Assembly: GCF_028548475.1 (NCBI RefSeq)
Contig: NZ_JAQQLE010000015.1
Location: forward strand, 1-64,000
DNA length: 64,000 bases
Direction of reading: 5' to 3'
Source: Vogesella margarita
GTDB taxonomy: Bacteria > Pseudomonadota > Gammaproteobacteria > Burkholderiales > Chromobacteriaceae
Each line of letters opens with the position of its first letter. Position 1 is the stretch's first letter. Under the pieces are notes generated by a model. The model saw nothing but the letters and a program-made list of their open reading frames with translations. It was not told the DNA's origin and made no database searches. A program made the position numbers and the translations under genes. This document shows positions 28,560-38,038 of this stretch, in pieces.

Positions 28560-30686
28560 TCAGACCAGTCCCAGCAGGGACAACAGCATGTCGATCAGCT
28601 TGATGCCGGCGAACGGCAGCAACAGACCGCCGACGCCGTACAGCAGCAGGTTGCGGCGCAGCAGCTCGGCCGCGCCCAGCGCGCGGTAGCGCACGCCCTT
28701 CAGCGCCAGCGGGATCAGCGCGATGATGATCAGCGCGTTGAAGATCACCGCCGACAGCAGCGCCGAGGCCGGGCTGGCCAGCTGCATCACGTTAAGCAGC
28801 CCCAGCTGCGGATAGGTGACGGCGAACGCGGCCGGGATGATGGCGAAGTACTTGGCCACGTCGTTGGCCAGGCTGAAGGTGGTCAGCGCGCCGCGCGTCA
28901 TCAGCATCTGCTTGCCGATCTCCACCACCTCGATCAGCTTGGTGGGGCTGGAGTCGAGGTCGACCATATTGGCCGCCTCGCGCGCCGCCTGGGTGCCGCT
29001 GTTCATCGCCACCGCCACGTCGGCCTGCGCCAGCGCCGGTGCGTCGTTGGTGCCGTCGCCGGTCATCGCCACCAACTGGCCGCGCGACTGGTAGTCGCGG
29101 ATCATCGCCAGCTTGTTCTCCGGCGTCGCCTCGGCCAGGAAGTCGTCCACCCCGGCCTCGGCGGCGATGGCGGCGGCGGTCAGGCGGTTGTCGCCGGTGA
29201 TCATCACCGTCTTGATGCCCATCTGCCGCAGCTGGGCAAAGCGCTGGCGGATGCCGGGCTTGACCACGTCCTTCAGCTCGATCACCCCCAGCACCTGCGC
29301 GCCCTCGGCCACCACCAGCGGCGTGCTGCCGCGACTGGAGATGGTGTCGACCTGTTGCAGCAGGCTGCGCGGCAGGCTGCCGCCCAGCGCCTCGACGTGG
29401 CGGCGGATCGCGTCGGCGGCGCCCTTGCGGATCTGGCGGCCGTCGAGGTTGATGCCGGACATGCGCGATTGCGCGGTGAACGGCACGAAGCTCGCACCGG
29501 CAGGGGTCAGCCCGGCGTGCAGGTCGGCCAGCGCCGTGCGGCCAACCTTGCCGTCATCGAGATGCCCGCCGGCGCCCTCGGTCAGCCGCTGCGCCAGCAC
29601 CACGATGCTCTTGCCTTCCGGCGTGTCGTCGGCCAGCGAGGCCAGCCACGCCGCCTCGGCAAGCTGCGCCTGGCTGACGCCGCTGGCAGGAACCAGCGTG
29701 CTGGCCTGGCGGTTGCCGAAGGTGATGGTGCCGGTCTTGTCCAGCAGCAGCACGTCCACGTCGCCGGCGGCCTCCACCGCGCGGCCGGAGGTGGCGATCA
29801 CGTTGGCCGCCATCAGCCGGCTCATGCCGGCGACACCGATGGCCGACAGCAGGCCGCCGATGGTGGTCGGGATCAGGCACACCAGGAGCGCGATCAGCAC
29901 CGGCAGCGATACCACTTCGCCGCTGCCGGCCGCGTTCACGCTGTAGGCGGAAAACGGTAGCAGGGTGACGGTCACCAGCAGGAAGATCAGCGTCAGTGCC
30001 AAGAGCAGGATGGTCAGCGCGATCTCGTTCGGCGTCTTGCGGCGCTTGGCACCCTCCACCATCGCGATCATGCGGTCGATGAAGGTTTCGCCGGGGTTGA
30101 CGGTGATGCGCACCACGATCCAGTCCGACAGCACGCGGGTGCCGCCGGTGACCGAGCTGAAATCGCCGCCGGATTCGCGGATCACAGGCGCCGATTCGCC
30201 GGTGATCGCCGACTCGTCCACGCTGGCGATGCCCTCGATCACCTCGCCGTCGCAGGGGATCACGTCGCCGTGCTGCACCAGCACCACGTCGTCGCGACGC
30301 AGGTCGAAGGACTCCACCATGGCGAATTCGGCACCGTAGCGCTGCGGCGCGGCCAGTTTCTTCGCCCACGTCGACTTCTGCAGGCCCTTGAGGCTGGCCG
30401 CCTGCGCCTTGCTGCGGCCCTCCGCCAGCGCCTCGGCAAAGTTGGCGAACAGCACGGTGAACCACAGCCACACCGCGATGCTGCCGGCCAGCCACGCCGG
30501 CGCCTGGCCCTGCCCCAGCAGCGCCTGCACCCACAGCACGCTGCACAGGATGCTGCCGAGGTAGACCACGAACATCACCGGGTTTTTCAGCTGCGCACGC
30601 AGCCCGAGCTTGAGAAAGGTGTCGCGCAGCGCCGGGCGCAGCAGTGCGGCGTCCAGCAGCGGCAAGACCATTTTTTTATGGGACAT
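28560..30686 (-). CDS. kdpB: K+-transporting P-type ATPase catalytic subunit KdpB
   Basis: The 708-residue P-type ATPase hydrolyses ATP to drive K+ uptake. The phosphorylated residue is D316 in [20 protein letters not shown] is the dephosphorylation loop, [21 protein letters not shown] the hinge. Membrane helices lie at the N-terminus, around 240-300, and at the C-terminus. AGGAG precedes the ATG; kdpA ends 9 nt upstream. Length fits the slightly longer betaproteobacterial KdpB (E. coli 682 aa). Confidence 0.97.
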   Translation of the reverse strand: MSHKKMVLPLLDAALLRPALRDTFLKLGLRAQLKNPVMFVVYLGSILCSVLWVQALLGQGQAPAWLAGSIAVWLWFTVLFANFAEALAEGRSKAQAASLKGLQKSTWAKKLAAPQRYGAEFAMVESFDLRRDDVVLVQHGDVIPCDGEVIEGIASVDESAITGESAPVIRESGGDFSSVTGGTRVLSDWIVVRITVNPGETFIDRMIAMVEGAKRRKTPNEIALTILLLALTLIFLLVTVTLLPFSAYSVNAAGSGEVVSLPVLIALLVCLIPTTIGGLLSAIGVAGMSRLMAANVIATSGRAVEAAGDVDVLLLDKTGTITFGNRQASTLVPASGVSQAQLAEAAWLASLADDTPEGKSIVVLAQRLTEGAGGHLDDGKVGRTALADLHAGLTPAGASFVPFTAQSRMSGINLDGRQIRKGAADAIRRHVEALGGSLPRSLLQQVDTISSRGSTPLVVAEGAQVLGVIELKDVVKPGIRQRFAQLRQMGIKTVMITGDNRLTAAAIAAEAGVDDFLAEATPENKLAMIRDYQSRGQLVAMTGDGTNDAPALAQADVAVAMNSGTQAAREAANMVDLDSSPTKLIEVVEIGKQMLMTRGALTTFSLANDVAKYFAIIPAAFAVTYPQLGLLNVMQLASPASALLSAVIFNALIIIALIPLALKGVRYRALGAAELLRRNLLLYGVGGLLLPFAGIKLIDMLLSLLGLV

Positions 30687-30695
30687 ATTGTTCTC

Positions 30696-32387
30696 CTAGT
30701 GGGTCGCCCAGATCGCCAGATGCTCGACCACCGGCCCCAGCGCCAGCGCCGGCAGGTAGGTCAGTGCACCGACCAGCAGCACGCTGCCGATCAAGAGGCC
30801 GATGAACAGCCCGTCGTGGGTCGGCATCGAGCCCAGGGTCGGGGTGAGGCGTTTTTTCGCCGCCAGCGAGCCGGCCAGCGCCAGCACCGGCACGATTACC
30901 GCGAAGCGGCCAAACCACATCGCGATGCCCAGCATGGCGTTATAGAACGGGGTATTGGCCGACAGCCCGGCGAAGGCGCTGCCATTGTTGTTGGCCGCCG
31001 ACGAAAACGCGTACAGCACCTCGGAAAAACCGTGCGCGCCCGGATTGGCGAGGCCAGCCAGCCCCGGTGCCACCACCACCGCCACGGCGGTACCGGCCAG
31101 CACCAGCAGCGGGGTGACCAGGATGGTCAGCGCTACCATTTTCATGTCGAACGGTTCGATCTTCTTGCCCAGGTATTCCGGGGTGCGGCCAACCATCAGC
31201 CCGGCGACGAACACCGCCAGCACCGCGAACACCAGCATGCCGTACAGGCCGGAGCCGACACCGCCGAACACCACCTCGCCCAGCTGCATCAGCAGCATCG
31301 GCACCAGGCCGCCCAGCGCGGTGAAGGAATCGTGCATCGCGTTGACCGCGCCGCAGCTGGCGGCGGTGGTAACGGCGGCAAACAGGCTGCTGCCGGCGAT
31401 ACCGAAGCGCATGTCCTTGCCTTCCAGGTTGCCGCTGCCACCGTCGGCGCCCAGTGCGCTCAGCAGCGGATTGCCCTGCGCCTCGAACCAGGCGATGGCA
31501 CTGGCGGCGACGACGAACAGCACGCTCATCGCGATATAGATCGCCCAGCCCTGGCGGCGGTCGCCGACCACGCGGCCGAAGGCATGGCACAGCCCGGCCG
31601 GGATCAGGAAGATGGCCAGCATCTGCAGCAGGTTGGACAGCTCGGTCGGGTTCTCGAACGGGTGCGAGGAGTTGGCATTGAAGAAGCCGCCACCGTTGGT
31701 GCCCAGCATCTTGATCGCCTCCTGCGACGCCACCGGCCCCATCGCCAGCGTCTGCCCGTGGCCGGCCAGCGCGGTGTAGCCCAGATAGCCGGACAGGTTC
31801 TGCAGCACGCCCTGGCTGACCAGCAGCAGCGCCAGCACGACGGACAGCGGCAGCAGCAAATACAGCGCGATGCGCAGCACGTCGGCCCAGAAGTTGCCGA
31901 TATCGCCGCTCTCGCGCCGCGCAAAGCCGCGTATCAGCGCAAACGCCACCGCGATGCCGGTGGCTGCGGACAGGAAGTTCTGTACCGCGAGGCCGGCCAT
32001 CTGCGTGAGATAGCTCATGGTCGTTTCGCCGGCATAGCCCTGCCAGTTGGTATTGCTGACAAAGCTCACCGCGGTATTGAACGCCGAACCGGCCTCCACC
32101 GCGCCCAGCGCCGCCGGATTCAGCGGCAAGTCACCCTGCAGCCGCTGCAGCGCGTACAGCAGCACCGCGCCCAGCACGTTGAACACCAGCAGCGCCAGCG
32201 TGTAGTCGCGCCAGCCCATACCTGCATCGTTCAGCCCCAGCCGGCGCAACAAGGCGGCGTCGAACGCGCGCCAGCGGCCGGGCAGCGTACCGCTGGCCAG
32301 CGGCGCCAGCCAGGCGCCCATCGGCCGCACGCTCAGCGTCAGCAGCAGCATGAACAGCGCCAGCATCCAGAAAAAAGCGGTCATCAT
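30696..32387 (-). CDS. kdpA: K+-transporting ATPase K+-binding subunit KdpA
   Basis: The 563-residue integral membrane protein forms the K+ selectivity filter. About ten membrane helices occur, with filter segments such as [14 protein letters not shown] and [30 protein letters not shown] and [13 protein letters not shown]. The start MMTAFF at 32387 overlaps the kdpF stop by one base; the alternative ATG is three bases later. A longer upstream frame runs through kdpF and was rejected. Length matches E. coli KdpA (557 aa). Confidence 0.96.
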   Translation of the reverse strand: MMTAFFWMLALFMLLLTLSVRPMGAWLAPLASGTLPGRWRAFDAALLRRLGLNDAGMGWRDYTLALLVFNVLGAVLLYALQRLQGDLPLNPAALGAVEAGSAFNTAVSFVSNTNWQGYAGETTMSYLTQMAGLAVQNFLSAATGIAVAFALIRGFARRESGDIGNFWADVLRIALYLLLPLSVVLALLLVSQGVLQNLSGYLGYTALAGHGQTLAMGPVASQEAIKMLGTNGGGFFNANSSHPFENPTELSNLLQMLAIFLIPAGLCHAFGRVVGDRRQGWAIYIAMSVLFVVAASAIAWFEAQGNPLLSALGADGGSGNLEGKDMRFGIAGSSLFAAVTTAASCGAVNAMHDSFTALGGLVPMLLMQLGEVVFGGVGSGLYGMLVFAVLAVFVAGLMVGRTPEYLGKKIEPFDMKMVALTILVTPLLVLAGTAVAVVVAPGLAGLANPGAHGFSEVLYAFSSAANNNGSAFAGLSANTPFYNAMLGIAMWFGRFAVIVPVLALAGSLAAKKRLTPTLGSMPTHDGLFIGLLIGSVLLVGALTYLPALALGPVVEHLAIWATH

Positions 32388-32476
32388 CACATCTCCTCCG
32401 CGTGCAACAGCGCGTACAGCAGCCACAGCGCCAGCAGCAACGCCACCAGCCCACACAAACCGGACAGCACGTTCAT
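32387..32476 (-). CDS. kdpF: Small subunit KdpF
   Basis: A 29-residue ORF encodes [18 protein letters not shown] and continues with [11 protein letters not shown], a single hydrophobic helix. That is the size and type of KdpF (E. coli 29 aa), the stabilising peptide of the KdpFABC pump. Its TGA overlaps the kdpA ATG by one base, and its ATG overlaps the stop of the upstream 33-residue ORF by 4 nt. GGAGGG precedes its start. Confidence 0.85.
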   Translation of the reverse strand: MNVLSGLCGLVALLLALWLLYALLHAEEM

Positions 32477-32574
32477 CGCGCCCCTCCTTGCGACTTGGTC
32501 GCATACAGCAGCAGCAGGCCGCGCACTGCCAGATACAGTGCGGCCAACCCTGCCAGCCAGATCAGGTCTTGCAT
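32473..32574 (-). CDS. 33-residue membrane peptide upstream of kdpF
   Basis: An ATG at 32574, preceded by AGGGGA, opens a frame starting [17 protein letters not shown], followed by [16 protein letters not shown] and a stop overlapping the kdpF ATG by 4 nt (ATGA). It forms one hydrophobic helix with a basic C-terminus. Overlap chain, ribosome binding site and composition argue for translation. It would be the first gene of the kdp operon, perhaps an accessory peptide of the pump or a translational leader. I know of no named family for it. Confidence 0.6.
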   Translation of the reverse strand: MQDLIWLAGLAALYLAVRGLLLLYATKSQGGAR

Positions 32575-32642
32575 CACATTCCCCTTGTCAGTAACAGACA
32601 CTGCCACTGTAGGTTTTACGGTGCAAAAAAGCGGTTAAAAGG

Positions 32643-32673
32643 CCGGGCGGCGGTATAAACGGGATATAAAAAT
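32643..32673 (-). promoter_or_regulatory. Candidate KdpE binding site of the kdp promoter
   Basis: Read on the minus strand, this is CATTTTTATATCCCGTTTAT followed by ACCGCCGCCCGG, about 70 nt upstream of the first kdp ORF. As I recall it, the E. coli KdpE site has the same layout: a CATTTTTATA-like block, a T-rich block, then ACACCCCGCCCG. The likeness is from memory and was not scored. Confidence 0.45.
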
Positions 32674-32850
32674 GTGATGCTTCTGGCGTAGAAGGCGTCG
32701 TGACGGGGGGAGAGATGGCCAGCGCGCGGCGAGGACCTGTGGCAATTCATCTCGGCCGGATCGGTCCGCATCCTGTCGCAGCCAGCCAGTGGCAAGCGCC
32801 ATGACCGCGCGGACAATGGCGGCATTCGTCAGCCAGCACAGGAGAGCACC

Positions 32851-33171
32851 ATGAACACGCAGCACATCCGCCCCGCCAGCTTTACCGCCGAGCGCGCTTG
32901 GGGCGCGCGCACCATCGCCTGCATGAACGGCATCAGCACCCGCCTGCACTGGACCGACCAGCCCTACCGCTGGCATGTCAACGACGGCGAGGAAGTGTTC
33001 GTGCTGCTGGACGGTGCGGTGGACATGCACGTGCGCGACGCGGACGGCAGCGTGCGGGTGATCGCGCTGCAGTGCGGCGACATCTTCTACGCCGGCGCCG
33101 GCTGCGAGCACGTCGCCCATCCGCACGGCGAGGCACGCATGCTGGTGATCGAACAGGAAGGCAGTATCTAG
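32851..33171 (+). CDS. Small cupin-domain protein
   Basis: The 106-residue protein is a single cupin barrel. The first cupin motif is around WHVNDGEEVFVLLDG and the second around GDIFYAGAGCEHVAHPHGEA, with histidine and glutamate ligands for a metal. CAGGAG lies just before the ATG. Small cupins bind metals or small ligands and the role here is not evident. It is a single gene, convergent with the globin/reductase pair across a strong hairpin. Confidence 0.8.
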   Translation: MNTQHIRPASFTAERAWGARTIACMNGISTRLHWTDQPYRWHVNDGEEVFVLLDGAVDMHVRDADGSVRVIALQCGDIFYAGAGCEHVAHPHGEARMLVIEQEGSI

Positions 33172-33227
33172 ACGTGGCGGTGTGGCGGGCGCAGGGTTTG
33201 ACACCCGGCCGCCATGCTCACACGGCG

Positions 33228-33263
33228 AACGGGCTTGCGGCCAAGGTTGGCCGCAAGCCCGTT
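33228..33263. terminator. Bidirectional hairpin between cupin and globin genes
   Basis: Two 17-bp perfect arms (AACGGGCTTGCGGCCAA and its complement) flank GG. One arm contains an exact GTTGGCCGC. Its place between convergent genes suggests a shared terminator. Confidence 0.7.
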
Positions 33264-33288
33264 TCAGTCACCGGTTTCGGTCACCAGT

Positions 33289-33660
33289 TCAGTCCAGCGG
33301 CGTGTTCATCAGCGCGATCGATTGCCCGATCATGCGCGCCTTGCGCAGCCACTCGTCGGCGTCCGGCGAGGCGACATGGCGGCGCACGATGGGCTCGAAC
33401 AGCGCCAGCCATTCGTCGACCAGCGCCGGGGTGACGCCGATGTCGAGGTGCTTGCGCGCCACGTTGTACTGGGTGTCGAGGTAGGCGTCGCCGCCGAGCA
33501 TCGTCCACCAGAAGTGGCTGATGTGCGCCTCGTGCTGCGGCCAGTCGTGCACCACGGCGAAGATCGGCGCCAGCCGCGGGTGGACGCGGATCTGCGCGTA
33601 AAACTGGCGGCTGACGGTGTCGATCAGCTCGCGGCCGAGGCGCTGGGCGATGCTGCTCAT
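33289..33660 (-). CDS. Group III truncated haemoglobin
   Basis: The 123-residue globin resembles group III truncated haemoglobins such as Campylobacter Ctb. HFWWTMLGG (49-57), the proximal-histidine segment ARKHLDIGVTP (H71 candidate) and EWLALF with Trp84 at the G8 position are characteristic. It overlaps the upstream ferredoxin reductase by 4 nt (ATGA), so the two are probably made together. In Campylobacter this globin belongs to an NO-stress regulon. An NsrR-like site upstream of the pair suggests NO detoxification here too (inference). Confidence 0.85.
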   Translation of the reverse strand: MSSIAQRLGRELIDTVSRQFYAQIRVHPRLAPIFAVVHDWPQHEAHISHFWWTMLGGDAYLDTQYNVARKHLDIGVTPALVDEWLALFEPIVRRHVASPDADEWLRKARMIGQSIALMNTPLD

Positions 33661-34415
33661 GGCGTCGCCTTCTGCCAGTAGTTTTCGAACAGCATGTTGC
33701 CGCTCAGGCCGCGCCGGCACGGGGTGAAGCCGCGCTCGTTGAGCAGCGCGCGCATGTCGGCGGTGAAATCCGGGTTGCCGCACACCATCACCCGGTCGCG
33801 TTGCGGATCGAGCGGCGTCATCGCCAGATGCTGTTCCAGCGCGGCGCTGCGCAACAGTGTCGGGATACGCTCGTGCAGGCCGCCCGCCACCTCGCCGCGC
33901 GTCACCACCGGCACGTAGTGGCAGTGCGGGTGCGCTGCCGCCCAGGCGCGGCATTCGGCGTCGTAGGCCAGATCCGCCGCCTCGCGCACGCTGCACACCA
34001 GGTTGACGCGGGCAAAACGCTGCAGAACCGTCTGCTGGCGCAGCATCGACAGGTAGGGGCCGATGCCGGTGCCGGTGGCCAGCAGCCACAGCACCTCGCC
34101 GTCAGCCAGGCTATCGGGCAGGAAAAAGCCCATCGCCGCCTTGGCCATCAGCACCGTGTCGCCCTGCTGCAGCGCGCCCAGATGCGGCGACAGCGCGCCG
34201 CCGGGGATCACGGTAAAGAAGTATTCCAGCCACGGCTCGTGCGGCGCCGAGACGATGGAATAGGCGCGCCACACCGGCTCGGCCAGTGCCGGCACCGACA
34301 GCCGCGCATAGTGCCCGGCCTGGAAGGCAAAGCCCTCCGGCTTGCTGGTCAGCAGGGTGACGCCGCGCGCGGAGCAGTGCTGCACGCGGATCACTTCCGT
34401 TTCTACGATGTTCAT
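33657..34415 (-). CDS. fpr: Ferredoxin-NADP reductase (Fpr-like)
   Basis: The 252-residue flavoprotein has the FAD-binding motif RAYSIVSAP, the NADP-binding GTGIGPYLSML, and MVCGNPDFTADM near the C-terminus, typical of bacterial subclass FNRs (E. coli Fpr 248 aa). It ends by overlapping the globin start. FNR-globin pairing could provide the reductase function that flavohaemoglobin carries in one chain; this is inference. Fpr is otherwise linked to oxidative stress and Fe-S maintenance. Confidence 0.88.
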   Translation of the reverse strand: MNIVETEVIRVQHCSARGVTLLTSKPEGFAFQAGHYARLSVPALAEPVWRAYSIVSAPHEPWLEYFFTVIPGGALSPHLGALQQGDTVLMAKAAMGFFLPDSLADGEVLWLLATGTGIGPYLSMLRQQTVLQRFARVNLVCSVREAADLAYDAECRAWAAAHPHCHYVPVVTRGEVAGGLHERIPTLLRSAALEQHLAMTPLDPQRDRVMVCGNPDFTADMRALLNERGFTPCRRGLSGNMLFENYWQKATP

Positions 34416-34444
34416 CTTGATTTCCCGTCACGGCCGGCTAATTG

Positions 34445-34467
34445 AAGATGTTTAAAATATACACTTT
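34445..34467. promoter_or_regulatory. Candidate NsrR operator of the fpr-globin pair
   Basis: A 23-bp imperfect palindrome reads AAGATGTTT on one arm and AAAGTGTAT on the other, against the NsrR half-site AAGATGYAT (8/9 and 7/9). It lies 30-52 nt upstream of the fpr start in an AT-rich promoter stretch. Confidence 0.55.
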
Positions 34468-34520
34468 AACCATCACAATAAAAACGCTGACACGAGCAGG
34501 GACAAGCAGCCACCGGCAGC

Positions 34521-34545
34521 AAAACGCCCCGCGCAAGGCGGGGCG
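34521..34545 (-). terminator. Rho-independent terminator of the Gcr-like gene
   Basis: CGCCCCGC and GCGGGGCG form an 8-bp perfect stem around 5 nt, followed on the minus strand by TTTT. It lies about 32 nt after the stop codon at 34578. Confidence 0.8.
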
Positions 34546-34577
34546 TAATGGCAAACGTGGCATCAACCGGCAAAGGC

Positions 34578-36584
34578 TCAGGCCGGTGGTGCGGCCTCCT
34601 CCACCTCCTCCACCCGCTCCCGCGGCGGAATGAAGAACGCCTTCGGCCCGCGCAGGAAGCGCTTGAGCACCGCCGGCAGCAGCGGCAAGGCGTCGCTGCC
34701 GCGCAGCTTGCGCGAACGCAGCGCCACCCACAGCGCCAGGCTGAAACTGACCAGCAGGTTGGTCATGCCGATCAGCGCCACCCCGGCCACCGACCACAGC
34801 ACCGTCGAGAGCGGCAGCGCGTAATCGTAGGTGACCGCCGCGTAGGACAGGTAGGCCGACGAGAAGGTGATGTGGCGGATGTCCAGCGGCAGGCCCAGCA
34901 GGAAGCCGATGGTGCCGGTGACGCCGAGGAACATGCCGAAGTAGAAATTGCCGGCCAGGCCGCCGAGGTTGTGCTCGACATAGTGGGCAAAGCGGCGGGT
35001 GCGCGCCTCGCCCAGCAGCCGGTTCAGCCACGGCACCGCGGCCAGCCGCTGCGGGATCTGGCGGTAGATCGCCTTGTTGTCGTAGTAGCCGGCGATCAGG
35101 CCGGACAGGAACAGGTAGACGCCAGCGATGGCGGCGTGGAACAGCGCCAGGCTGCCGACCGGATCGAGATCGTGCAGCAGGTGCGCTGCCTTGGCCTCGT
35201 CGATCACCGGCGTGCCGGCCAGCCACAGCCAGGCCTCGGCGATCGCCCATGCCACCGGAATCGCCAGCAGCACGTTGCCGAGAATGGCCACGAACTGGGT
35301 GCGCATCACCTTCACCACCAGCTCGGCCAGCTGCGCCATGTCGGCCTTGCCGCCGGCCTCGTGGATGGCGGCGGCGATGCGCGCCGCCGTCATCGCCGGC
35401 TGCTTGGTGGCGATGGTGTAGTGCAGCACGTGTACCAGCATGAAGCCCAGCGAGTAGTTGAGGCCGAAGGCCAGCGCCTCCCAGATCAGCGGCAGGTGCA
35501 GCGTGGCGATCAGTAGCTTGAACAGCGCCATGAAGCCGACGATGACGCCGGCGCCCATCGCCGCCTTGCCCATCGCCAGCCACTGGCTGCGGTTTTCCGC
35601 GATGTAGTGCTCGCCGTGACGGCCGGCGTGTTCGGTGACCTGTCGCGCCAGCAGCTCGGTATTGCTGGCAAACACGTCGCGCAGGCTGTACTTGCGGTTT
35701 TCCGCGCGCACCAGCTCGGCCAACAGGTGAAACAGCGTGGCATCGCGCGCCGGGCTGCGCTCCGGGTCCAGCAATGCCAGCAGCGTGCGCAGGCGCTGGA
35801 TGTGCTGGCGCAGGCGGGTGACGTGGTAGGTCAGGCTCACCGACACGCCACGGTTGGCTGCCGCCTTGCGCAGGCGGGCGATCACGTCCTCGCACTGCTC
35901 CAGCAGCACCAGCATCTGGCGGTCGTCCTCGTCCGGGCAGGTCTCGTCCACCATCGCCGCACGCGCCGATTCGACGTAGCGCTGCGCCTCGGCGGACAGG
36001 TGCAGGAACGGCGACTCGAAGCGCTCGATGTCGGGATAGGTCTTCACCAGCTCCGGCTCCAGCCCGATGGCGGTGATGCGCGCGGTCAGCACCTGTACCG
36101 CCTCCAGCAGCTGCAGCCGGGTCGGGTTGGCTACCATCTGCCGCTCCTCGTCCCACGCCAGCGCCTGCCACAGCTCCTGCCACACTTCCTGCGACAGCGC
36201 GGCCACCCAGCGGTAGTCCTCGCGCTGGCAGAAGATCACGCCGAACTGGTCGGACAGGTGGCTGGCGGAGCGTGCCGGCGGCAGCAGGCGCTCGCCGATG
36301 CGACGGCGCAGCGCCTGGGAAAAGGTCTCGTTGGACAGGGTGCCGGTGTCGGTATACAGCTGCACCTGGCGGGTGGAGCCGAGCAGGTCGATCAGCGCCT
36401 GGCGCAGGCCGGCGCGGTAGCGGGCGTGGCGCGACAGCAGATAGGTCAGCGCGCGCAGATTGCTGGTGGCCTGCACGAAATCGCCGGCGTCGTCGGGGCG
36501 GACCTGCGCCACCAGCCGCGCCAGGTACGGCACCGGCGGCGCGTCACTGTGGCGGTCGGCCAGTTGGGAAAGTATTTGATCCAT
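34578..36584 (-). CDS. Membrane protein of the 'site-specific recombinase' (Gcr) family
   Basis: The 668-residue protein belongs to the family labelled site-specific recombinase after gonococcal Gcr. It has no recognisable integrase or resolvase motif. The first 330 residues look soluble and helical (QMLVLLEQCEDVIARLRKAA). The last half has about seven membrane helices, including LNYSLGFMLVHVLHYTIATKQPA and GGLAGNFYFGMFLGVTGTIG. I would trust the membrane topology more than the family name; the true function is unknown. A terminator follows at 34521. Confidence 0.75.
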   Translation of the reverse strand: MDQILSQLADRHSDAPPVPYLARLVAQVRPDDAGDFVQATSNLRALTYLLSRHARYRAGLRQALIDLLGSTRQVQLYTDTGTLSNETFSQALRRRIGERLLPPARSASHLSDQFGVIFCQREDYRWVAALSQEVWQELWQALAWDEERQMVANPTRLQLLEAVQVLTARITAIGLEPELVKTYPDIERFESPFLHLSAEAQRYVESARAAMVDETCPDEDDRQMLVLLEQCEDVIARLRKAAANRGVSVSLTYHVTRLRQHIQRLRTLLALLDPERSPARDATLFHLLAELVRAENRKYSLRDVFASNTELLARQVTEHAGRHGEHYIAENRSQWLAMGKAAMGAGVIVGFMALFKLLIATLHLPLIWEALAFGLNYSLGFMLVHVLHYTIATKQPAMTAARIAAAIHEAGGKADMAQLAELVVKVMRTQFVAILGNVLLAIPVAWAIAEAWLWLAGTPVIDEAKAAHLLHDLDPVGSLALFHAAIAGVYLFLSGLIAGYYDNKAIYRQIPQRLAAVPWLNRLLGEARTRRFAHYVEHNLGGLAGNFYFGMFLGVTGTIGFLLGLPLDIRHITFSSAYLSYAAVTYDYALPLSTVLWSVAGVALIGMTNLLVSFSLALWVALRSRKLRGSDALPLLPAVLKRFLRGPKAFFIPPRERVEEVEEAAPPA

Positions 36585-36814
36585 AAGTCATCCGTTGGAC
36601 AGTTTGCGTCACGTTTGACACGTTGCGATGGGAGCGTGCCGCGGCAGGTAATGGCGGCACGAACAGCAGATATAACAGCGTCTGACCGTGCCTTGTGCCA
36701 AAAAATTCCGGCTGGATAGCGGACGGGTGGCTGGCCGCCGTGACCATAATTTCTGTTTTTTCTTTTTAATCAGTAAGATACGGAGAAAAGTCGTTTTTTG
36801 CGATGCAGCAAAAT

Positions 36815-36828
36815 TGCCGCACCCGGCA
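36815..36828 (-). terminator. Weak terminator after lysR
   Basis: TGCCG-N4-CGGCA is a 5-bp stem just after the lysR stop, followed on the minus strand by ATTTTGC. The remaining spacer down to 36585 is AT-rich and shows nothing further. Confidence 0.35.
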
Positions 36829-36831
36829 GGG

Positions 36832-37761
36832 TCAAGCCAGCGCCTGCTCCAGCGCGACGGTGGCGTGCGCCAGCTCGGCGACCACCGCGTCGGCAAAGGC
36901 GCCGGTCAACGGCGTCGACGGGCGGAACTCCGGCAGCACCAGGCTGACGCGGAACGGCACCGACACCGCGAAGCGGCGCAGCTGCACCCCCTGCCCGGCC
37001 AGCGACAAGGCGGTCAGCGGGTTGACGATGGCCACCCCCAGCCCGGCGGCCACCATCGCGCACACCGCCACCGCGCTGTGCGTCTCCAGCAGCATCTGCC
37101 GCGCCACGCCGGCATCGGCAAACACGCGGTCCAGCTGCACGCGGTAGGGGTCGTCCGGCGACAGGCTGACAAAGTCCTGTCCGGCAAAGTCCTGCGGCAC
37201 CAGCACCGTGCGTGCCAGCAGCGGATGGCCGTCGGGCAGCACGCACACCTCGTCGGCCAGCCATTGCGCCTGCAGCCGGGTGCCCGGCGGCGCGGCCTCG
37301 CGCTCGGTGAGGCCAAGATCGTAGCGCTGCGCCGACAGCCACTCTTCCAGCAGCGGCGACTCCTGCGGCGTGATGGCGATGCCGACGCCGTGGTGGCCGG
37401 CGGCAAAGCGGCGGCACACCGCCGGCAGCAGCGCGTGCGCGAACGCCGGCAGGCACAGCAGCGACAGCTGCCCGCGATCCTGCCTCCCAAGGTTGGCCGC
37501 AACGTCGGCGATGCGCTCCAGCCCGATATAGGAGCGCTGCACCTCGTCGAACAGCGCCAGCGCCGGCGCCGTCGGCTGCAACCGGCCACGCTGGCGCTCG
37601 AACAGCGCAAAGCCCAGCAGCTGCTCCAGCCGCGCCAGCTCGCGGCTGACCGTCGGCTGCGAGGTGTACAGCAGGCTGGCGGCGCCGGTGACACTGCCGC
37701 TGGTCATCACCGCGCGGAACACTTCGATGTGACGGTGGCTGATACTCACGGCGCACTCCAT
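36832..37761 (-). CDS. lysR: Transcriptional activator LysR
   Basis: The 309-residue protein closely resembles E. coli LysR (311 aa), the activator of lysA. Shared landmarks include RHIEVFRAVMTSGSVT, TSQPTVSRELARLE, PQESPLLEEWLSAQR, DEVCVLP and GVAIVNPLTAL. The N-terminal HTH spans about residues 8-67. It is divergent from lysA, the classic arrangement, with a 277-bp spacer. Diaminopimelate is the co-inducer in E. coli. Confidence 0.92.
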   Translation of the reverse strand: MECAVSISHRHIEVFRAVMTSGSVTGAASLLYTSQPTVSRELARLEQLLGFALFERQRGRLQPTAPALALFDEVQRSYIGLERIADVAANLGRQDRGQLSLLCLPAFAHALLPAVCRRFAAGHHGVGIAITPQESPLLEEWLSAQRYDLGLTEREAAPPGTRLQAQWLADEVCVLPDGHPLLARTVLVPQDFAGQDFVSLSPDDPYRVQLDRVFADAGVARQMLLETHSAVAVCAMVAAGLGVAIVNPLTALSLAGQGVQLRRFAVSVPFRVSLVLPEFRPSTPLTGAFADAVVAELAHATVALEQALA

Positions 37762-37940
37762 ATCAAAAATGAATTACCAGCCAAAATATTAGCATTTTAC
37801 TGAATCACCCACCAAGGGCATGATGCCGGCTACGGCGGAGCACGCAGCGCGGCACAGACCGCAACCGCGCTCCCTTGCGGCCAACCCTGGCGCAAGCGAA
37901 CAGGCCGCAAAACGCCGACGAGACAGAAGGCACCCTCAGC

Positions 37941-37974
37941 CTGGCGGGGCGCACCCATAGTTTGTCCCCGCCAG
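37941..37974 (+). promoter_or_regulatory. Inverted repeat in the lysA leader
   Basis: CTGGCGGGG and CCCCGCCAG are perfect 9-bp arms around 16 nt, ending about 65 nt before the lysA ATG. It could be a leader hairpin or a binding site. It does not resemble the lysine riboswitch, which is far larger. Confidence 0.35.
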
Positions 37975-38038
37975 GCACCCGACACCGCCGCCCCGCACCG
38001 CACGGGCCGGCCACCATGACGACCAAGGACTCACCGAG

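Noticed and set aside
30270-32594. A 774-codon frame opposite kdpA/kdpB
   Set aside because: Low-complexity His/Gln/Arg product opposite two certain genes.
37775-38038. Lysine riboswitch upstream of lysA
   Set aside because: The leader is too short and lacks the five-helix architecture; only a simple 9-bp inverted repeat is present.
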